Origin: JBBPZK01 sp965219175
GTDB lineage: Bacteria; Actinomycetota; Rubrobacteria; Rubrobacterales; Rubrobacteraceae
DNA length: 64,000 bases
NCBI GenBank assembly: GCA_965219175.1
Contig: CBDCNI010000001.1
Location: 2,294,001 to 2,358,000 of the forward strand
Direction of reading: 5' to 3'
A program made the position numbers and the translations under genes. This document shows positions 1 to 7,437 of this stretch, piece after piece (position 1 is the first letter of the stretch; each line of letters starts with the position of its first letter). Below the pieces are notes generated by a model that searched no databases, was not told the origin of the DNA, and saw only the letters and a list, made by a program, of their open reading frames with translations.

Positions 1-673
1 GGGCGACGAGCACCGTAGGCACGCCCATCACATCCGCCGCGAGCCTCGCCGAGATGAGGTTCCTGACGGCCTGGGCAGTCGGAATGAGAACCTTGCCGCC
101 CATGTGCCCACACTTCTTCTCCGATGCGAGCTGGTCCTCGAAGTGAACGCCCGCCGCCCCAGCTTCGATCATCGCTTTCATGATCTCGAACACGTTCAAC
201 GCTCCACCGAAGCCAGCCTCCGCGTCGGCGACTATCGGCGCGAACCAGTTGACGCCGTTCTTGCCCTCGGAGTGGTGGATCTGGTCTGCCCGCTGCAACG
301 CCTGGTTGATCCTCTTGACCACGTTCGGCACGCTATCGGCCGGATACAAGCTCTGGTCCGGGTACATCTGTCCGGCCAGGTTCGCGTCGGCCGCGACCTG
401 CCAACCGGAAAGGTAGATCGCCTTCAAACCAGCCTTGACCTGCTGCACCGCCTGGTTGCCCGTCAGAGCCCCGAGCGCGTTGACGTAGCCCTCATCGTTC
501 ATCGAGCTCCACAACCGCTCCGCGCCAAGCCTCGCCAGCGTGTGCTCGATCCTGACCGACCCCCGCAACCGCGCCACACTCTCACCCGAGTACGGACGCT
601 CGACTCCTTCCCAGCGCTCCCCTCTCCACTCCCTCTCTATCTCTATCTCCCCAACCTGGTTCCCGTTCATCAT
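1..673 (-). CDS. aceA: Isocitrate lyase (N-terminal part, cut by window edge)
   Basis: Cleaves isocitrate to glyoxylate and succinate, the first step of the glyoxylate shunt, in the cytosol. Only about 224 N-terminal residues lie here; the frame runs off base 1, so roughly half of a family-length protein is missing. Seen: the catalytic motif KKCGH with its cysteine near residue 188, preceded by VADAEAGFGG and HFEDQ, both family hallmarks. The start is one of two adjacent ATG codons (671-673 or 668-670); GAGAGGAG lies 6 bases before the first. The malate synthase gene lies upstream on the same strand, which fits a shared pathway, but the 224-base gap with a hairpin and an inverted repeat suggests that aceA has its own promoter. 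Identification is firm. Confidence 0.95.
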   Translation of the reverse strand, partial: MMNGNQVGEIEIEREWRGERWEGVERPYSGESVARLRGSVRIEHTLARLGAERLWSSMNDEGYVNALGALTGNQAVQQVKAGLKAIYLSGWQVAADANLAGQMYPDQSLYPADSVPNVVKRINQALQRADQIHHSEGKNGVNWFAPIVADAEAGFGGALNVFEIMKAMIEAGAAGVHFEDQLASEKKCGHMGGKVLIPTAQAVRNLISARLAADVMGVPTVLVA

Positions 674-717
674 CACTCTCTCCTCTCGTCGGACCTGTTT
701 TTCCTACTGACCATCAA

Positions 718-741
718 GCACATATGTGTGCATATATGTGC
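718..741. promoter_or_regulatory. Perfect inverted repeat upstream of isocitrate lyase, candidate operator
   Basis: Arms GCACATAT and ATATGTGC (8 bp, perfect) are separated by 8 bases. The repeat lies about 45 bases upstream of the aceA start, in AT-rich sequence that stands out locally. Its size and position suit a dimeric repressor or activator of the glyoxylate shunt. It does not match the RamB or GlxR consensus sequences I know, so no regulator is named. Confidence 0.45.
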
Positions 742-824
742 AAGCATCGAACAAGCTGCCCGGTCCATACCTGAGACGAACCGGGCCAGGGTACGTGTCC
801 CACGCTCCGGGGCAGGAGGACGGT

Positions 825-855
825 AGCCGGCGGCCGGGCTGTGTGGCCGCCGGCT
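825..855. terminator. Strong hairpin between malate synthase and isocitrate lyase
   Basis: An 11-bp perfect stem (AGCCGGCGGCC / GGCCGCCGGCT) with a 9-base loop lies about 40 bases after the malate synthase stop. There is no T-run on either side, so it is not a classical intrinsic terminator, but U-less hairpins after genes are common in GC-rich actinobacteria. It probably limits read-through from aceB into aceA or protects the mRNA end. Confidence 0.5.
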
Positions 856-896
856 CGGTCTCTGACGGGTGTCGAGAGAGTGTTTACCGTTCCTCC

Positions 897-2492
897 TTAC
901 TTGAGCAATTCGTAGCCGGGCAGGGTCAGGAACTCGACGAACTCGTCGTCGGTGGAGATGCGGGCGAAGAGGTCGGCAGCGTTGCCGAACTCGTCGTTCT
1001 CCCAGCGGTCCTCACCGACTATGTCCTTTATCTTTTCGAGTTCCTCGTCGAGGACTTCGTGGAAGAGTTCCTCGGTCACTTCGGTGCCATCTTCGAGGAC
1101 ACCCTGGTCGTGGTGGATCCACTGCCACACCTGCGCCCGGCTGATCTCCGCCGTCGCCGCATCTTCCATGAGGTTGAAGACCGGGACCGCGCCTCGTCCC
1201 GCGAGCCACGCCGCCAGGTACTGCACGCCCACGGAGACGTTATTGCGGAAGCCGTCCATGGTGATCTCACCTTCCGGCTTCTCTATCAGGTCCTCCGCCG
1301 AAACATCCACGTCGGGCATCTTGTCGATCTGGTTCGGTTGCGGCATGTACTCGTCGAACGCCTTCTTCGCGAGCCCGACCATTCCCGGATGGGCAACCCA
1401 CGTTCCGTCGTGGCCGTCTTTTGCCTCGCGCTCCTTGTCCTCGCGCACCTTGTTGTTGGCGAACTCCGTCCACTCCGGGTCGTCGGAGCGTGGGATCTGG
1501 GCGGCCATCCCACCCATCGCGTGGGCCCCGTGCTGGTGGCAGGTCTTGATGGTCAACAGCGAGTAATCCCGCATGAACGGGACGGTCATCGTTACCGAGT
1601 TTCGGTCCGGCAGCAGCATATCCTGCTCGCGGAACTTCTTGATGTACGAGAAGATGTAATCCCACCGTCCACAGTTGAGGCCAGCCGAATGCTCGCGCAA
1701 CTCGTAGAGGATCTCGTGCATCTCGAACGTCGCAAGTATCGTCTCTATAAGGACCGTCGCCTTTATGGTCCCCTGCGGGATCCCGAGCTCGTCCTGCGCC
1801 ATCACGAAGATGTCGTTCCAGAGCCTCGCCTCAAGGTGGCTCTCCATCTTCGGCAGATAGAAGTACGGGCCGGAACCGCTGTCCAGGAGCGCCTGCGCGT
1901 TGTGGAAGAAGTACAGCCCGAAGTCGAAGATGCCCGCCGGGACCTCTTTACCGTCCACCAACATATGCTTCTCGAAGAGGTGCCAGCCGCGCGGCCTCGC
2001 CAGGATGACGGCGACTTCGTCGTTTAGTTCGTAGTGCTTGCCGCTGCTCGGGTCGTCGAAGGCGATAGTGCGCCCGATGGCCTCTTTCATGTTTAGCTGG
2101 CTTTCGAGCATATTGTGCCAGGTCGGGCAGTTGGCGTCCTCGAAGTCCGCCATCCAGCAACTCGCCCCGGAGTTGAGTGCGTTTATGGTCATCTTCCGGT
2201 CGGGAGGGCCGGTAAGCTCCACGCGCCGATCCTGGAGGTCTTCAGGGATGGACGCTATTTGCCAGTCACCTTTCCGAATTTCCTCCGTCTCAGGCAGGAA
2301 GTCCGGCATCTCGCCGGCGTTGATCCGCTCCTGACGCTCCTGCCTCGCCTGGAGGATCTCATCGACCCTATTGCCGAACTCTCGGGCCAGCTTCGCCACG
2401 AAACCGACCGCCTCTGGCGTCAGTATCTCCTCGAACTCCTCCGGGACTTCGGCTGTGACCTCGATCCCTTCTCCATATCTCTGTTCTTCCAT
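897..2492 (-). CDS. aceB: Malate synthase A
   Basis: Condenses glyoxylate with acetyl-CoA to malate, completing the glyoxylate shunt started by isocitrate lyase. The protein is 531 residues, the usual length of the A isoform. Seen: an N-terminal region followed by GPPDRKMTINALNSGA and MADFEDANCPTW, the characteristic signature of malate synthase A (the ADFED acid residues bind magnesium), and a C-terminal helical domain ending in GYELLK. The ATG start has AAAGGAG about 10 bases upstream. It lies upstream of aceA on the same strand. The G isoform is excluded by length and by these motifs. Confidence 0.96.
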   Translation of the reverse strand: MEEQRYGEGIEVTAEVPEEFEEILTPEAVGFVAKLAREFGNRVDEILQARQERQERINAGEMPDFLPETEEIRKGDWQIASIPEDLQDRRVELTGPPDRKMTINALNSGASCWMADFEDANCPTWHNMLESQLNMKEAIGRTIAFDDPSSGKHYELNDEVAVILARPRGWHLFEKHMLVDGKEVPAGIFDFGLYFFHNAQALLDSGSGPYFYLPKMESHLEARLWNDIFVMAQDELGIPQGTIKATVLIETILATFEMHEILYELREHSAGLNCGRWDYIFSYIKKFREQDMLLPDRNSVTMTVPFMRDYSLLTIKTCHQHGAHAMGGMAAQIPRSDDPEWTEFANNKVREDKEREAKDGHDGTWVAHPGMVGLAKKAFDEYMPQPNQIDKMPDVDVSAEDLIEKPEGEITMDGFRNNVSVGVQYLAAWLAGRGAVPVFNLMEDAATAEISRAQVWQWIHHDQGVLEDGTEVTEELFHEVLDEELEKIKDIVGEDRWENDEFGNAADLFARISTDDEFVEFLTLPGYELLK

Positions 2493-2590
2493 AACTTCCG
2501 GGCTCCTTTCGCCTGTTTCCGAAACTACTCGCTAGGACAAACCTACTCTAGCAAGCAGCCGACCGCGACGCTCGGAGCCCGACCCGAACA

Positions 2591-2791
2591 CTAGGCGGCG
2601 ACCCGAACTTCTTTCTCGACCCGTCGCACGTAAACCACGCACGCCGTCGGGTTGCAACGCCACCTGTACAGCACCTGGAACTCGCCGACTCCATCCAACA
2701 CGACCCTCTGCCCGATGGCCGGCGCACCCTCCTCGTGCCGCCAATCCAGAACTTTCTCCGTCTCCGCATCCCTGTACTGAATGGGGATCAT
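2591..2791 (-). CDS. Small uncharacterised protein, 66 residues
   Basis: I do not recognise this family. The 66-residue protein starts MIPIQYRDAETEKVLDW and is probably soluble and beta-rich: charged, with a central YRWRCNPTACVVYVRR segment holding two cysteines five residues apart. The best argument that it is real is an almost ideal ribosome binding site, AAAGGAGG, 5-6 bases before the ATG. It lies about 100 bases upstream of the malate synthase start on the same strand and divergent from the LysR gene, so it may be the first gene of an aceB transcript and a target of that regulator. No membrane segment or signal peptide is seen. Function unknown. Confidence 0.6.
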   Translation of the reverse strand: MIPIQYRDAETEKVLDWRHEEGAPAIGQRVVLDGVGEFQVLYRWRCNPTACVVYVRRVEKEVRVAA

Positions 2792-2844
2792 GGTCCCCTC
2801 CTTTCCCTAACCTCGACCTTGACGACAGGTTAGCCAAGCTCTTG

Positions 2845-2882
2845 CTATAAGTCCAATTGTTTGCTTTAATCTTCTCTATAAA
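2845..2882. promoter_or_regulatory. AT-rich divergent control region with two CTATAA repeats
   Basis: The gap between the 66-residue protein gene (minus) and the LysR gene (plus) is much more AT-rich than its surroundings. It holds CTATAA at 2845-2850 and again at 2876-2881, 31 bases apart, about three helical turns. Direct repeats in phase in the gap beside a divergently transcribed LysR gene are a common binding arrangement for that family. No clear -35/-10 pair was assigned. Confidence 0.35.
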
Positions 2883-2923
2883 CTATTTCAATATCTAAGG
2901 AGAGATGAATAATCTTCCGTCAG

Positions 2924-3868
2924 TTGGAGTGTTTTCTCGCGGTGGCGCGGCTCGGGAACTTGAGTCGGGCGGCGGAGGAGATGTTCTTGACGCAGCCGAC
3001 GTTGACGGCGAGGTTGAAGGCTTTGGAGGAGGAGGTTGGGGAGCCGCTTTTCGTTCGGACGAGCCGTGGGATGCGTTTGACGGAGGCTGGTAAGGAGTTC
3101 GTGCCTTACGCCGAGCGATGCGTGGGTGCTTTCGAGGAAGGAAGGCGTCAGCTAGGAGAGTTGCGCGGAGGCTCGGGCGGGCGGTTGGTGATCGGGGCCG
3201 CGCCCGGCGTCGGGACTTACGCGCTGCCGGGCCTTCTGGAGCGCTTCGTGGTCGCGTACCCGAAGGTTTCGATCTCCGTGCGTACCGGGCATTCGGAGGA
3301 TATCCTTGAAATGGTGCTCAAGGAGGAGGTGCAACTCGGGCTCACGCGGGAGATGCGCCACCCGGACGTGGAGAGTTTGCCGCTCTACGAAGATGAGTTG
3401 GTGCTGGTTGTGAACCCGGACCACAGGTTCACGCGCAGGGGTTCGGCGGACCTGGCGGAGGTCGGGGAGGAACAGTTGATCTTCTTCGACCACGACTCCA
3501 GCTACTTCGAGCAGACGCAAGCGTTGTTCCGGGACGCCGGCATAGGGGAGCTAAAGACGCTGGAGGTGGATAATATAGAAGCAGCCAAGAGGATGGTCGA
3601 GCACCGCCTCGGGGTGGCGTTCTTGCCGCGCACGGCGATCCTCAGGAGCGTCACGGCCGGGAACCTGCGCCTGGTCTCGGTCGAGAACAGCCCCACGATG
3701 AGCCGCTCCATAGTGGCCCTCAGGCGTCGGGACGTACCGGCGAGAGGTCCGGCGGAAGCTTTTCTGGAAGTCGCGGGCAAGGTGGCCGAGACAAACGGCA
3801 GGACCCAACTCTCCCCCACCATGGCCGCCGAGTTCGAGAACCTGCAGTTGATCGACCTGTTTACATAG
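2924..3868 (+). CDS. LysR-family transcriptional regulator (start region damaged by an apparent extra base)
   Basis: A DNA-binding regulator with an N-terminal winged helix-turn-helix (about residues 1-60; LSRAAEEMFLTQPTLTARLK is the recognition region) and a C-terminal periplasmic-binding-like effector domain (residues 85-295). The only usual in-frame start is TTG at 2924, which gives an N-terminus shorter than the family's and lies 21 bases from the AAGGAG at 2897-2902. The ATG at 2905 is out of frame by one base. Removing one C from the CC at 2917-2918 puts it in frame as MNNLRQLECFLAVARLGN, a perfect LysR N-terminus. So the gene has either a real frameshift or a sequence error. It is divergent from the glyoxylate-side genes and 10 bases before a PPOX-fold gene. 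The effector is unknown. Confidence 0.85.
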   Translation: MECFLAVARLGNLSRAAEEMFLTQPTLTARLKALEEEVGEPLFVRTSRGMRLTEAGKEFVPYAERCVGAFEEGRRQLGELRGGSGGRLVIGAAPGVGTYALPGLLERFVVAYPKVSISVRTGHSEDILEMVLKEEVQLGLTREMRHPDVESLPLYEDELVLVVNPDHRFTRRGSADLAEVGEEQLIFFDHDSSYFEQTQALFRDAGIGELKTLEVDNIEAAKRMVEHRLGVAFLPRTAILRSVTAGNLRLVSVENSPTMSRSIVALRRRDVPARGPAEAFLEVAGKVAETNGRTQLSPTMAAEFENLQLIDLFT

Positions 3869-3878
3869 GAGGATGGAT

Positions 3879-4268
3879 ATGCAAAGAGACCGGGACCAGT
3901 TCTCCGGGAAGAAGTACCTGAGCCTGGAGACTTACCGCAAGAACGGCGAGGGGATGCGGACGCCCCTATGGTTCGTCGAGGACGGCGGCGTATTCTACGC
4001 CCAGACGCTCTCGAACACGGGCAAGGTCAAGCGGGTGCGCCGCCAGCCGAGGGTGCGGCTAGTGCCGTGCGACCGTCGCGGCGGATCGGAGGGAGAATGG
4101 GTCGAGGGCGAAGCCTGGGTCGTGCGTGGTGCTGAGAAGGAGAAGCACATAGACGAGATGCTTAACCACAAATACGGCGTCGCCAGAAGGCTAATCGGGG
4201 CGGCGCAAGGGTTTAGTAAGTCGGAGCCGGTGATGATCGGGATGCGGGTTCACAAGGAGGGCGGATAG
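3879..4268 (+). CDS. PPOX-fold (pyridoxamine 5'-phosphate oxidase-like) protein
   Basis: A small split-barrel flavin- or F420-binding-type protein of about 129 residues. Seen: an N-terminal LETYRKNGEGMRTPLWFVEDGG, then the strand pattern FYAQTLSNTGKVKRVRRQPRVRL, typical of the short PPOX-class proteins of actinobacteria related to F420-dependent oxidoreductases and biliverdin/heme-binding members. Substrate and cofactor cannot be told from sequence. Two in-frame ATGs exist; 3879 is preferred because AGGAGG (3867-3872, overlapping the LysR stop) lies 6 bases before it, whereas the ATG at 3873 touches it. It probably forms a two-gene operon with LysR. Confidence 0.8.
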   Translation: MQRDRDQFSGKKYLSLETYRKNGEGMRTPLWFVEDGGVFYAQTLSNTGKVKRVRRQPRVRLVPCDRRGGSEGEWVEGEAWVVRGAEKEKHIDEMLNHKYGVARRLIGAAQGFSKSEPVMIGMRVHKEGG

Positions 4269-4329
4269 CGTCTCCGCAGGCTCGTATACTAGTCTGGTAG
4301 GCGAACCTAGAGATTCAGAGGTGCGATAA

Positions 4330-5403
4330 GTGGAGCCCAAGACGATAGTAGTGATGGAAGGGGACCAGACCGGCCAGGAGTTGCTGGAGGATTCTTTACG
4401 GGTCCTGGAGCCGGGCGTGACGGGCCTGGACCTGGAGTTCCGGCGCTACGACCTCTCGCTGGAGAACCGCGAGGAGACCGGCAACGAGGTGGTCCACGAG
4501 GCGGCCGAAGCGATGCGAAAGCACGGCTTCGGGCTAAAAGCGGCGACCATCACGCCCGAGAAGAGCAAGCTCGGTTCCCCGAACGCCATCTTGAGAAAAG
4601 GCATAGACGGGACCGTCATAGTACGGACCGGCCGTCGCATCCCAGGCGTCAACCCGATGAGCGGCGTCCACGCCCCGATCTCCGTCGTCAGGATGGCCGT
4701 GGACGACGCCTACGGGGCCGAGGAGAGGCGGGAAGGCGAAGACCTCGACGAGGTCGCCTACCGGACGGAGAAGATCTCCCGCCGCGTGTGCCGGGGCGTC
4801 TCGGAGTTTGCCTTTATCCACGCCCGTAAGATGCGCGCGAAAGTCTTCGGCGGTCCCAAATGGACCGTCTCGCCCGTCTACGAAGGGATGCTCAAAGAAG
4901 AGATGGACCGGGCGGCGGAGCAAAACCGCGACATCCGCTACGACCCGCAACTAATAGACGCCACCTACGCCCTGTTGCTCTCGACCTACGGTGAGCCGCT
5001 AGTCATCCCGACACTGAACCGCGACGGCGACTGCCTCTCGGACATGGTAATGCAGATGTTCGGCTCCATAGCGGGCGCTGAGTCGCTTCTTCTCTCGCTA
5101 GACGAAGACCAGAACCCTGAGACGGTTATGGCAGAAGCCCCGCACGGCACCGCTCCTTCGCTGGAAGGCAAGAACGTCGCCAACCCGATGGCGATGATCC
5201 TGGCCGGAGCCGGCCTGATGACCTTTTTCGGCGACGAGGATGCAAGCCGGGTCTCGCGAGCCATCTACGAAGCGGTCTTTGAGACTATTCTGGATGGCAT
5301 CAGGACGGCGGACCTCGGAGGCTCGGCGGGCACTACAGAGTTCACGGACGAGGTGATCCGTCACGTACGCACAAAGCTCGAAGTCTGGAGCGCTTTGGCT
5401 TAG
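4330..5403 (+). CDS. Isocitrate/isopropylmalate dehydrogenase family protein
   Basis: A beta-decarboxylating dehydrogenase of 357 residues. Seen: the N-terminal nucleotide-fold strand IVVMEGDQTGQE (in place of the usual IPGDGIG), the metal-binding GDCLSDMVMQMFGSIAG, and EAPHGTAPSLEGKNVANPMAM, which corresponds to the cofactor-binding HGTAPDIAGK motif. The substrate-loop region around RTGRRIPGVNPMSGVH differs from classical Icd and LeuB, so the substrate (isocitrate, isopropylmalate, homoisocitrate or another malate-type acid) is not certain. Being close to isocitrate lyase makes isocitrate attractive. GTG start with AGAGGTG upstream. It stands alone between the PPOX-fold gene and the GrpB-fold gene. 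Confidence 0.82.
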   Translation: MEPKTIVVMEGDQTGQELLEDSLRVLEPGVTGLDLEFRRYDLSLENREETGNEVVHEAAEAMRKHGFGLKAATITPEKSKLGSPNAILRKGIDGTVIVRTGRRIPGVNPMSGVHAPISVVRMAVDDAYGAEERREGEDLDEVAYRTEKISRRVCRGVSEFAFIHARKMRAKVFGGPKWTVSPVYEGMLKEEMDRAAEQNRDIRYDPQLIDATYALLLSTYGEPLVIPTLNRDGDCLSDMVMQMFGSIAGAESLLLSLDEDQNPETVMAEAPHGTAPSLEGKNVANPMAMILAGAGLMTFFGDEDASRVSRAIYEAVFETILDGIRTADLGGSAGTTEFTDEVIRHVRTKLEVWSALA

Positions 5404-5414
5404 GAATTAGGAAC

Positions 5415-5987
5415 TTGTCAGCCTCTACGCACGACAACGACGAGTTTATTGGCGAACCTATTGGGGACCAGGTCTTGCTCTCCGAGTATGATGATTCGTG
5501 GCCGGAGCAGTTCCTGCAACTACGGGATCTCTTGCACGCCTCGCTCGGAGCGACCGCGAAGCGTATAGACCACGTCGGCTCGACGGCGGTGCCGGGACTT
5601 CCAGCCAAACCGGTTATAGACGTGCAGGTGAGCGTCGTCGGGCTCGGAAACGAAAATGCCTACCGGCCACGGATCGAAGGTCTAGGCTATCCGCTGAGGT
5701 ATCGCTCGCCGGAGCACCGCTTTTTCCGGCCTGCGGTGGGTGAACCACGAACGGTTCATATACACGTCTGCGAAACAGGCGGACGGGAGGAACTAAACAA
5801 ACTGCTCTTCGTCGCTTACCTCCGCTCGCAACCGGAGAAACTAGATGAGTACGCGGAACTGAAGCGCAAACTCGCGCGCCGGTTCAGGGACAGTCGCGGA
5901 GACTACTTGGCAGGCAAGACGGATTTTGTGACTCGGACCATTGCCGTGGCGCGGCCGTGGGCGGAAGACACAGGATACCGCTTGTAA
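5415..5987 (+). CDS. GrpB-fold (UPF0157, nucleotidyltransferase-like) protein
   Basis: A 190-residue member of the GrpB family, which has a nucleotidyltransferase-like fold; no general function is known. Seen: DHVGSTAVPGLPAKPVIDVQV, the family signature (GSTAVPG plus a D-x-Q pair in the acidic position), and HIHVC further on. Start is TTG at 5415 with AGGA shortly upstream, 11 bases after the stop of the dehydrogenase gene, so it is probably co-transcribed with it. The N-terminus is slightly longer than average and could begin later. Confidence 0.85.
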   Translation: MSASTHDNDEFIGEPIGDQVLLSEYDDSWPEQFLQLRDLLHASLGATAKRIDHVGSTAVPGLPAKPVIDVQVSVVGLGNENAYRPRIEGLGYPLRYRSPEHRFFRPAVGEPRTVHIHVCETGGREELNKLLFVAYLRSQPEKLDEYAELKRKLARRFRDSRGDYLAGKTDFVTRTIAVARPWAEDTGYRL

Positions 5988-6007
5988 ACCAGAAAGGGAA
6001 ACTACTC

Positions 6008-6490
6008 GTGAAACACACCGCAAAAAGTACGGCCCTCCGTAAGACTCTGGGGCTCGGCGCCGTCGCCGGGATGCGCTCGATGTCCGCGCCGGCGCTCCTG
6101 AGCCGGGCGGCCATACGGGGTGATGTCGGCGGTCTTGCTGGTACACACTTCGCCCCTCTGCTCTCTTCCAAAGTCTCCTACGTCCTTTACGCGCTCGCCG
6201 CCGGGGAGATGGTCGCCGACAAGAGCGCCGGGATACCGGGCCGCATCTCGCCGCCGGCCCTGCTCGGGCGCGCGGCATCCGGGGCGCTGGTCGGGGCCGC
6301 TTTGTTCGTTTCCGGCGAACGCCGGGGGGTTTCCGGGGCGGCGGTCGGGACTTTGGCGGCTATCGCGGCGGCTTATGCCTCCTACTATGCGCGTTCCGGA
6401 GCCGGCGAGGCGCTCGGCGTCCCGGACCAGATACTCGGCCACCTGGAGGATGGGATCGTCTTGTTCGGAGGCTTGCGCCTTCTGAGTTAG
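6008..6490 (+). CDS. DUF4126-family membrane protein
   Basis: A 160-residue, glycine- and alanine-rich inner membrane protein with about four hydrophobic segments. The pattern GEMVADKSAGIPGR followed by SPPALLGRAASGALVGAALF is the hallmark of DUF4126 (a conserved E-x3-DK, then P-x6-R before a GALxG helix). Function unknown. The GTG at 6008 is taken as the start because an AAAGGGA lies about 9 bases upstream; a longer frame would begin inside the GrpB gene. The IS982-like element starts 8 bases after its stop, so its 3' region has been altered by that insertion. Confidence 0.75.
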   Translation: MKHTAKSTALRKTLGLGAVAGMRSMSAPALLSRAAIRGDVGGLAGTHFAPLLSSKVSYVLYALAAGEMVADKSAGIPGRISPPALLGRAASGALVGAALFVSGERRGVSGAAVGTLAAIAAAYASYYARSGAGEALGVPDQILGHLEDGIVLFGGLRLLS

Positions 6491-6497
6491 GTAGTTA

Positions 6498-7425
6498 ACC
6501 TGAGTTGCCCCCTACAGGCATTGGATGGAGAAGGACAGCAGAAAGCAGACGATCTTCAGCTCAAAGCCCCTGGGCGTCACCGCATGGATCTTCCTGGCAA
6601 ACATCGCGCTCAGCTTGCTGAAGACCGTTTCGATGTACTGGCGACTAGGCTTGCTCAAAAACTCCTCCCATGCCGGCATCGGCCTCTTTGAGTTCTTCCT
6701 GCGCTGGGCTTTTAGGTGCAAACCGACCTCTTTGAGGAGGTCTTCGTAGTGGTAGTCGTTGTAAGCTTTGTCGGCATGGATGATCGAGCCTTCAGGCAAC
6801 TCCAAATCCAACTCCTTGAAGACTGCCACGTCAGCTTCCGAAGCCGCGGCCAAAGAGACCTCCACCGGCGCTCCAGCTTCGCTTACCACCAGATGAACTC
6901 GCAAACCATAGAAGTAGCGTCGCTTGCTCGCTATGTAGCCGCGGAAAGCCCCACCATGCTCCTGTAGAGGATAGAGCTTGCAGCGACGAATGCGAATGTT
7001 GTCGCAGACCGCAACAGGCAGGGAGTCAACCACATAGCTGCCGGTGGAATCGTTGTGTTTGAAGACTTCAGCTAGCAGATCGAAGAGCGTTTGCCAGAGG
7101 GACGAGTCTATAGCGTGCAGCCTTCGGTTGAAGCGGCTCTTTGAAATTGCCTTTTCTATGTATCCGTACTCGTCCAAAAACGAGCGGCTCGCCTCGATGT
7201 TGCCGCCGAAGAAAGCAGCCGCGATCAGGGCTACGCTCATCACCTCTGCACTCGAAAGATGAACTTGCGGATCGTCGCGGTGGCCTTCTGCCTTGAGGAA
7301 CTCGTCGCAGATGTAGTAGGTAGTAATTATGGTATCTTCCATGAGTCCTCCCGATCCAGAGAGAAGGTTGTGGTGGCCTTCGGATCGGGAGGATATTGCT
7401 TACCGGTATAGGGGGCAACTTAGGT
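6498..7425. mobile_element. Complete IS982-like insertion sequence, 928 bp
   Basis: Bounded by 17-bp terminal inverted repeats with one mismatch: ACCTGAGTTGCCCCCTA at 6498-6514 and ACCTAAGTTGCCCCCTA (reverse complement of 7409-7425). Directly outside lie identical 6-bp copies, TAGTTA at 6492-6497 and 7426-7431, the target duplication. It holds one intact transposase gene whose stop codon lies inside the left repeat. It sits in the gap between two convergent genes and interrupts neither. The near-identical ends, clear duplication and intact gene suggest a recent insertion that may still be mobile. Confidence 0.9.
6512..7342 (-). CDS. IS982-family DDE transposase
   Basis: A 276-residue transposase that cuts and joins the ends of the surrounding insertion sequence. 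The catalytic triad can be placed at D106 (VVDSLPVAVCDNIRIRRC), D191 (IIHADKAYNDYHY) and E238 (RQYIETVFSKLSAMF). The stretch GYIASKRRYFYGLRVHLVV is typical of IS982, and the length is close to the family's 280-295. The ATG lies about 80 bases inside the right inverted repeat; the TAG stop is within the left one. No frameshift or internal stop is seen, so it appears functional. IS4 and IS5 are less likely from the motif text. Confidence 0.88.
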   Translation of the reverse strand: MEDTIITTYYICDEFLKAEGHRDDPQVHLSSAEVMSVALIAAAFFGGNIEASRSFLDEYGYIEKAISKSRFNRRLHAIDSSLWQTLFDLLAEVFKHNDSTGSYVVDSLPVAVCDNIRIRRCKLYPLQEHGGAFRGYIASKRRYFYGLRVHLVVSEAGAPVEVSLAAASEADVAVFKELDLELPEGSIIHADKAYNDYHYEDLLKEVGLHLKAQRRKNSKRPMPAWEEFLSKPSRQYIETVFSKLSAMFARKIHAVTPRGFELKIVCFLLSFSIQCL

Positions 7426-7437
7426 TAGTTAACCTCT

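Noticed and set aside
726..2027. 433-residue plus-strand ORF opposite malate synthase, and other long antisense ORFs in the ribosomal block (for example 56859-57953 and 58098-59339)
   Set aside because: Reverse-strand shadows of clear genes in GC-rich DNA; no binding sites and no family-like motifs.
2905..3093. ATG ORF of 62 residues at 2905
   Set aside because: It is the LysR start region read one base out of frame, and the translation is low-complexity glycine.
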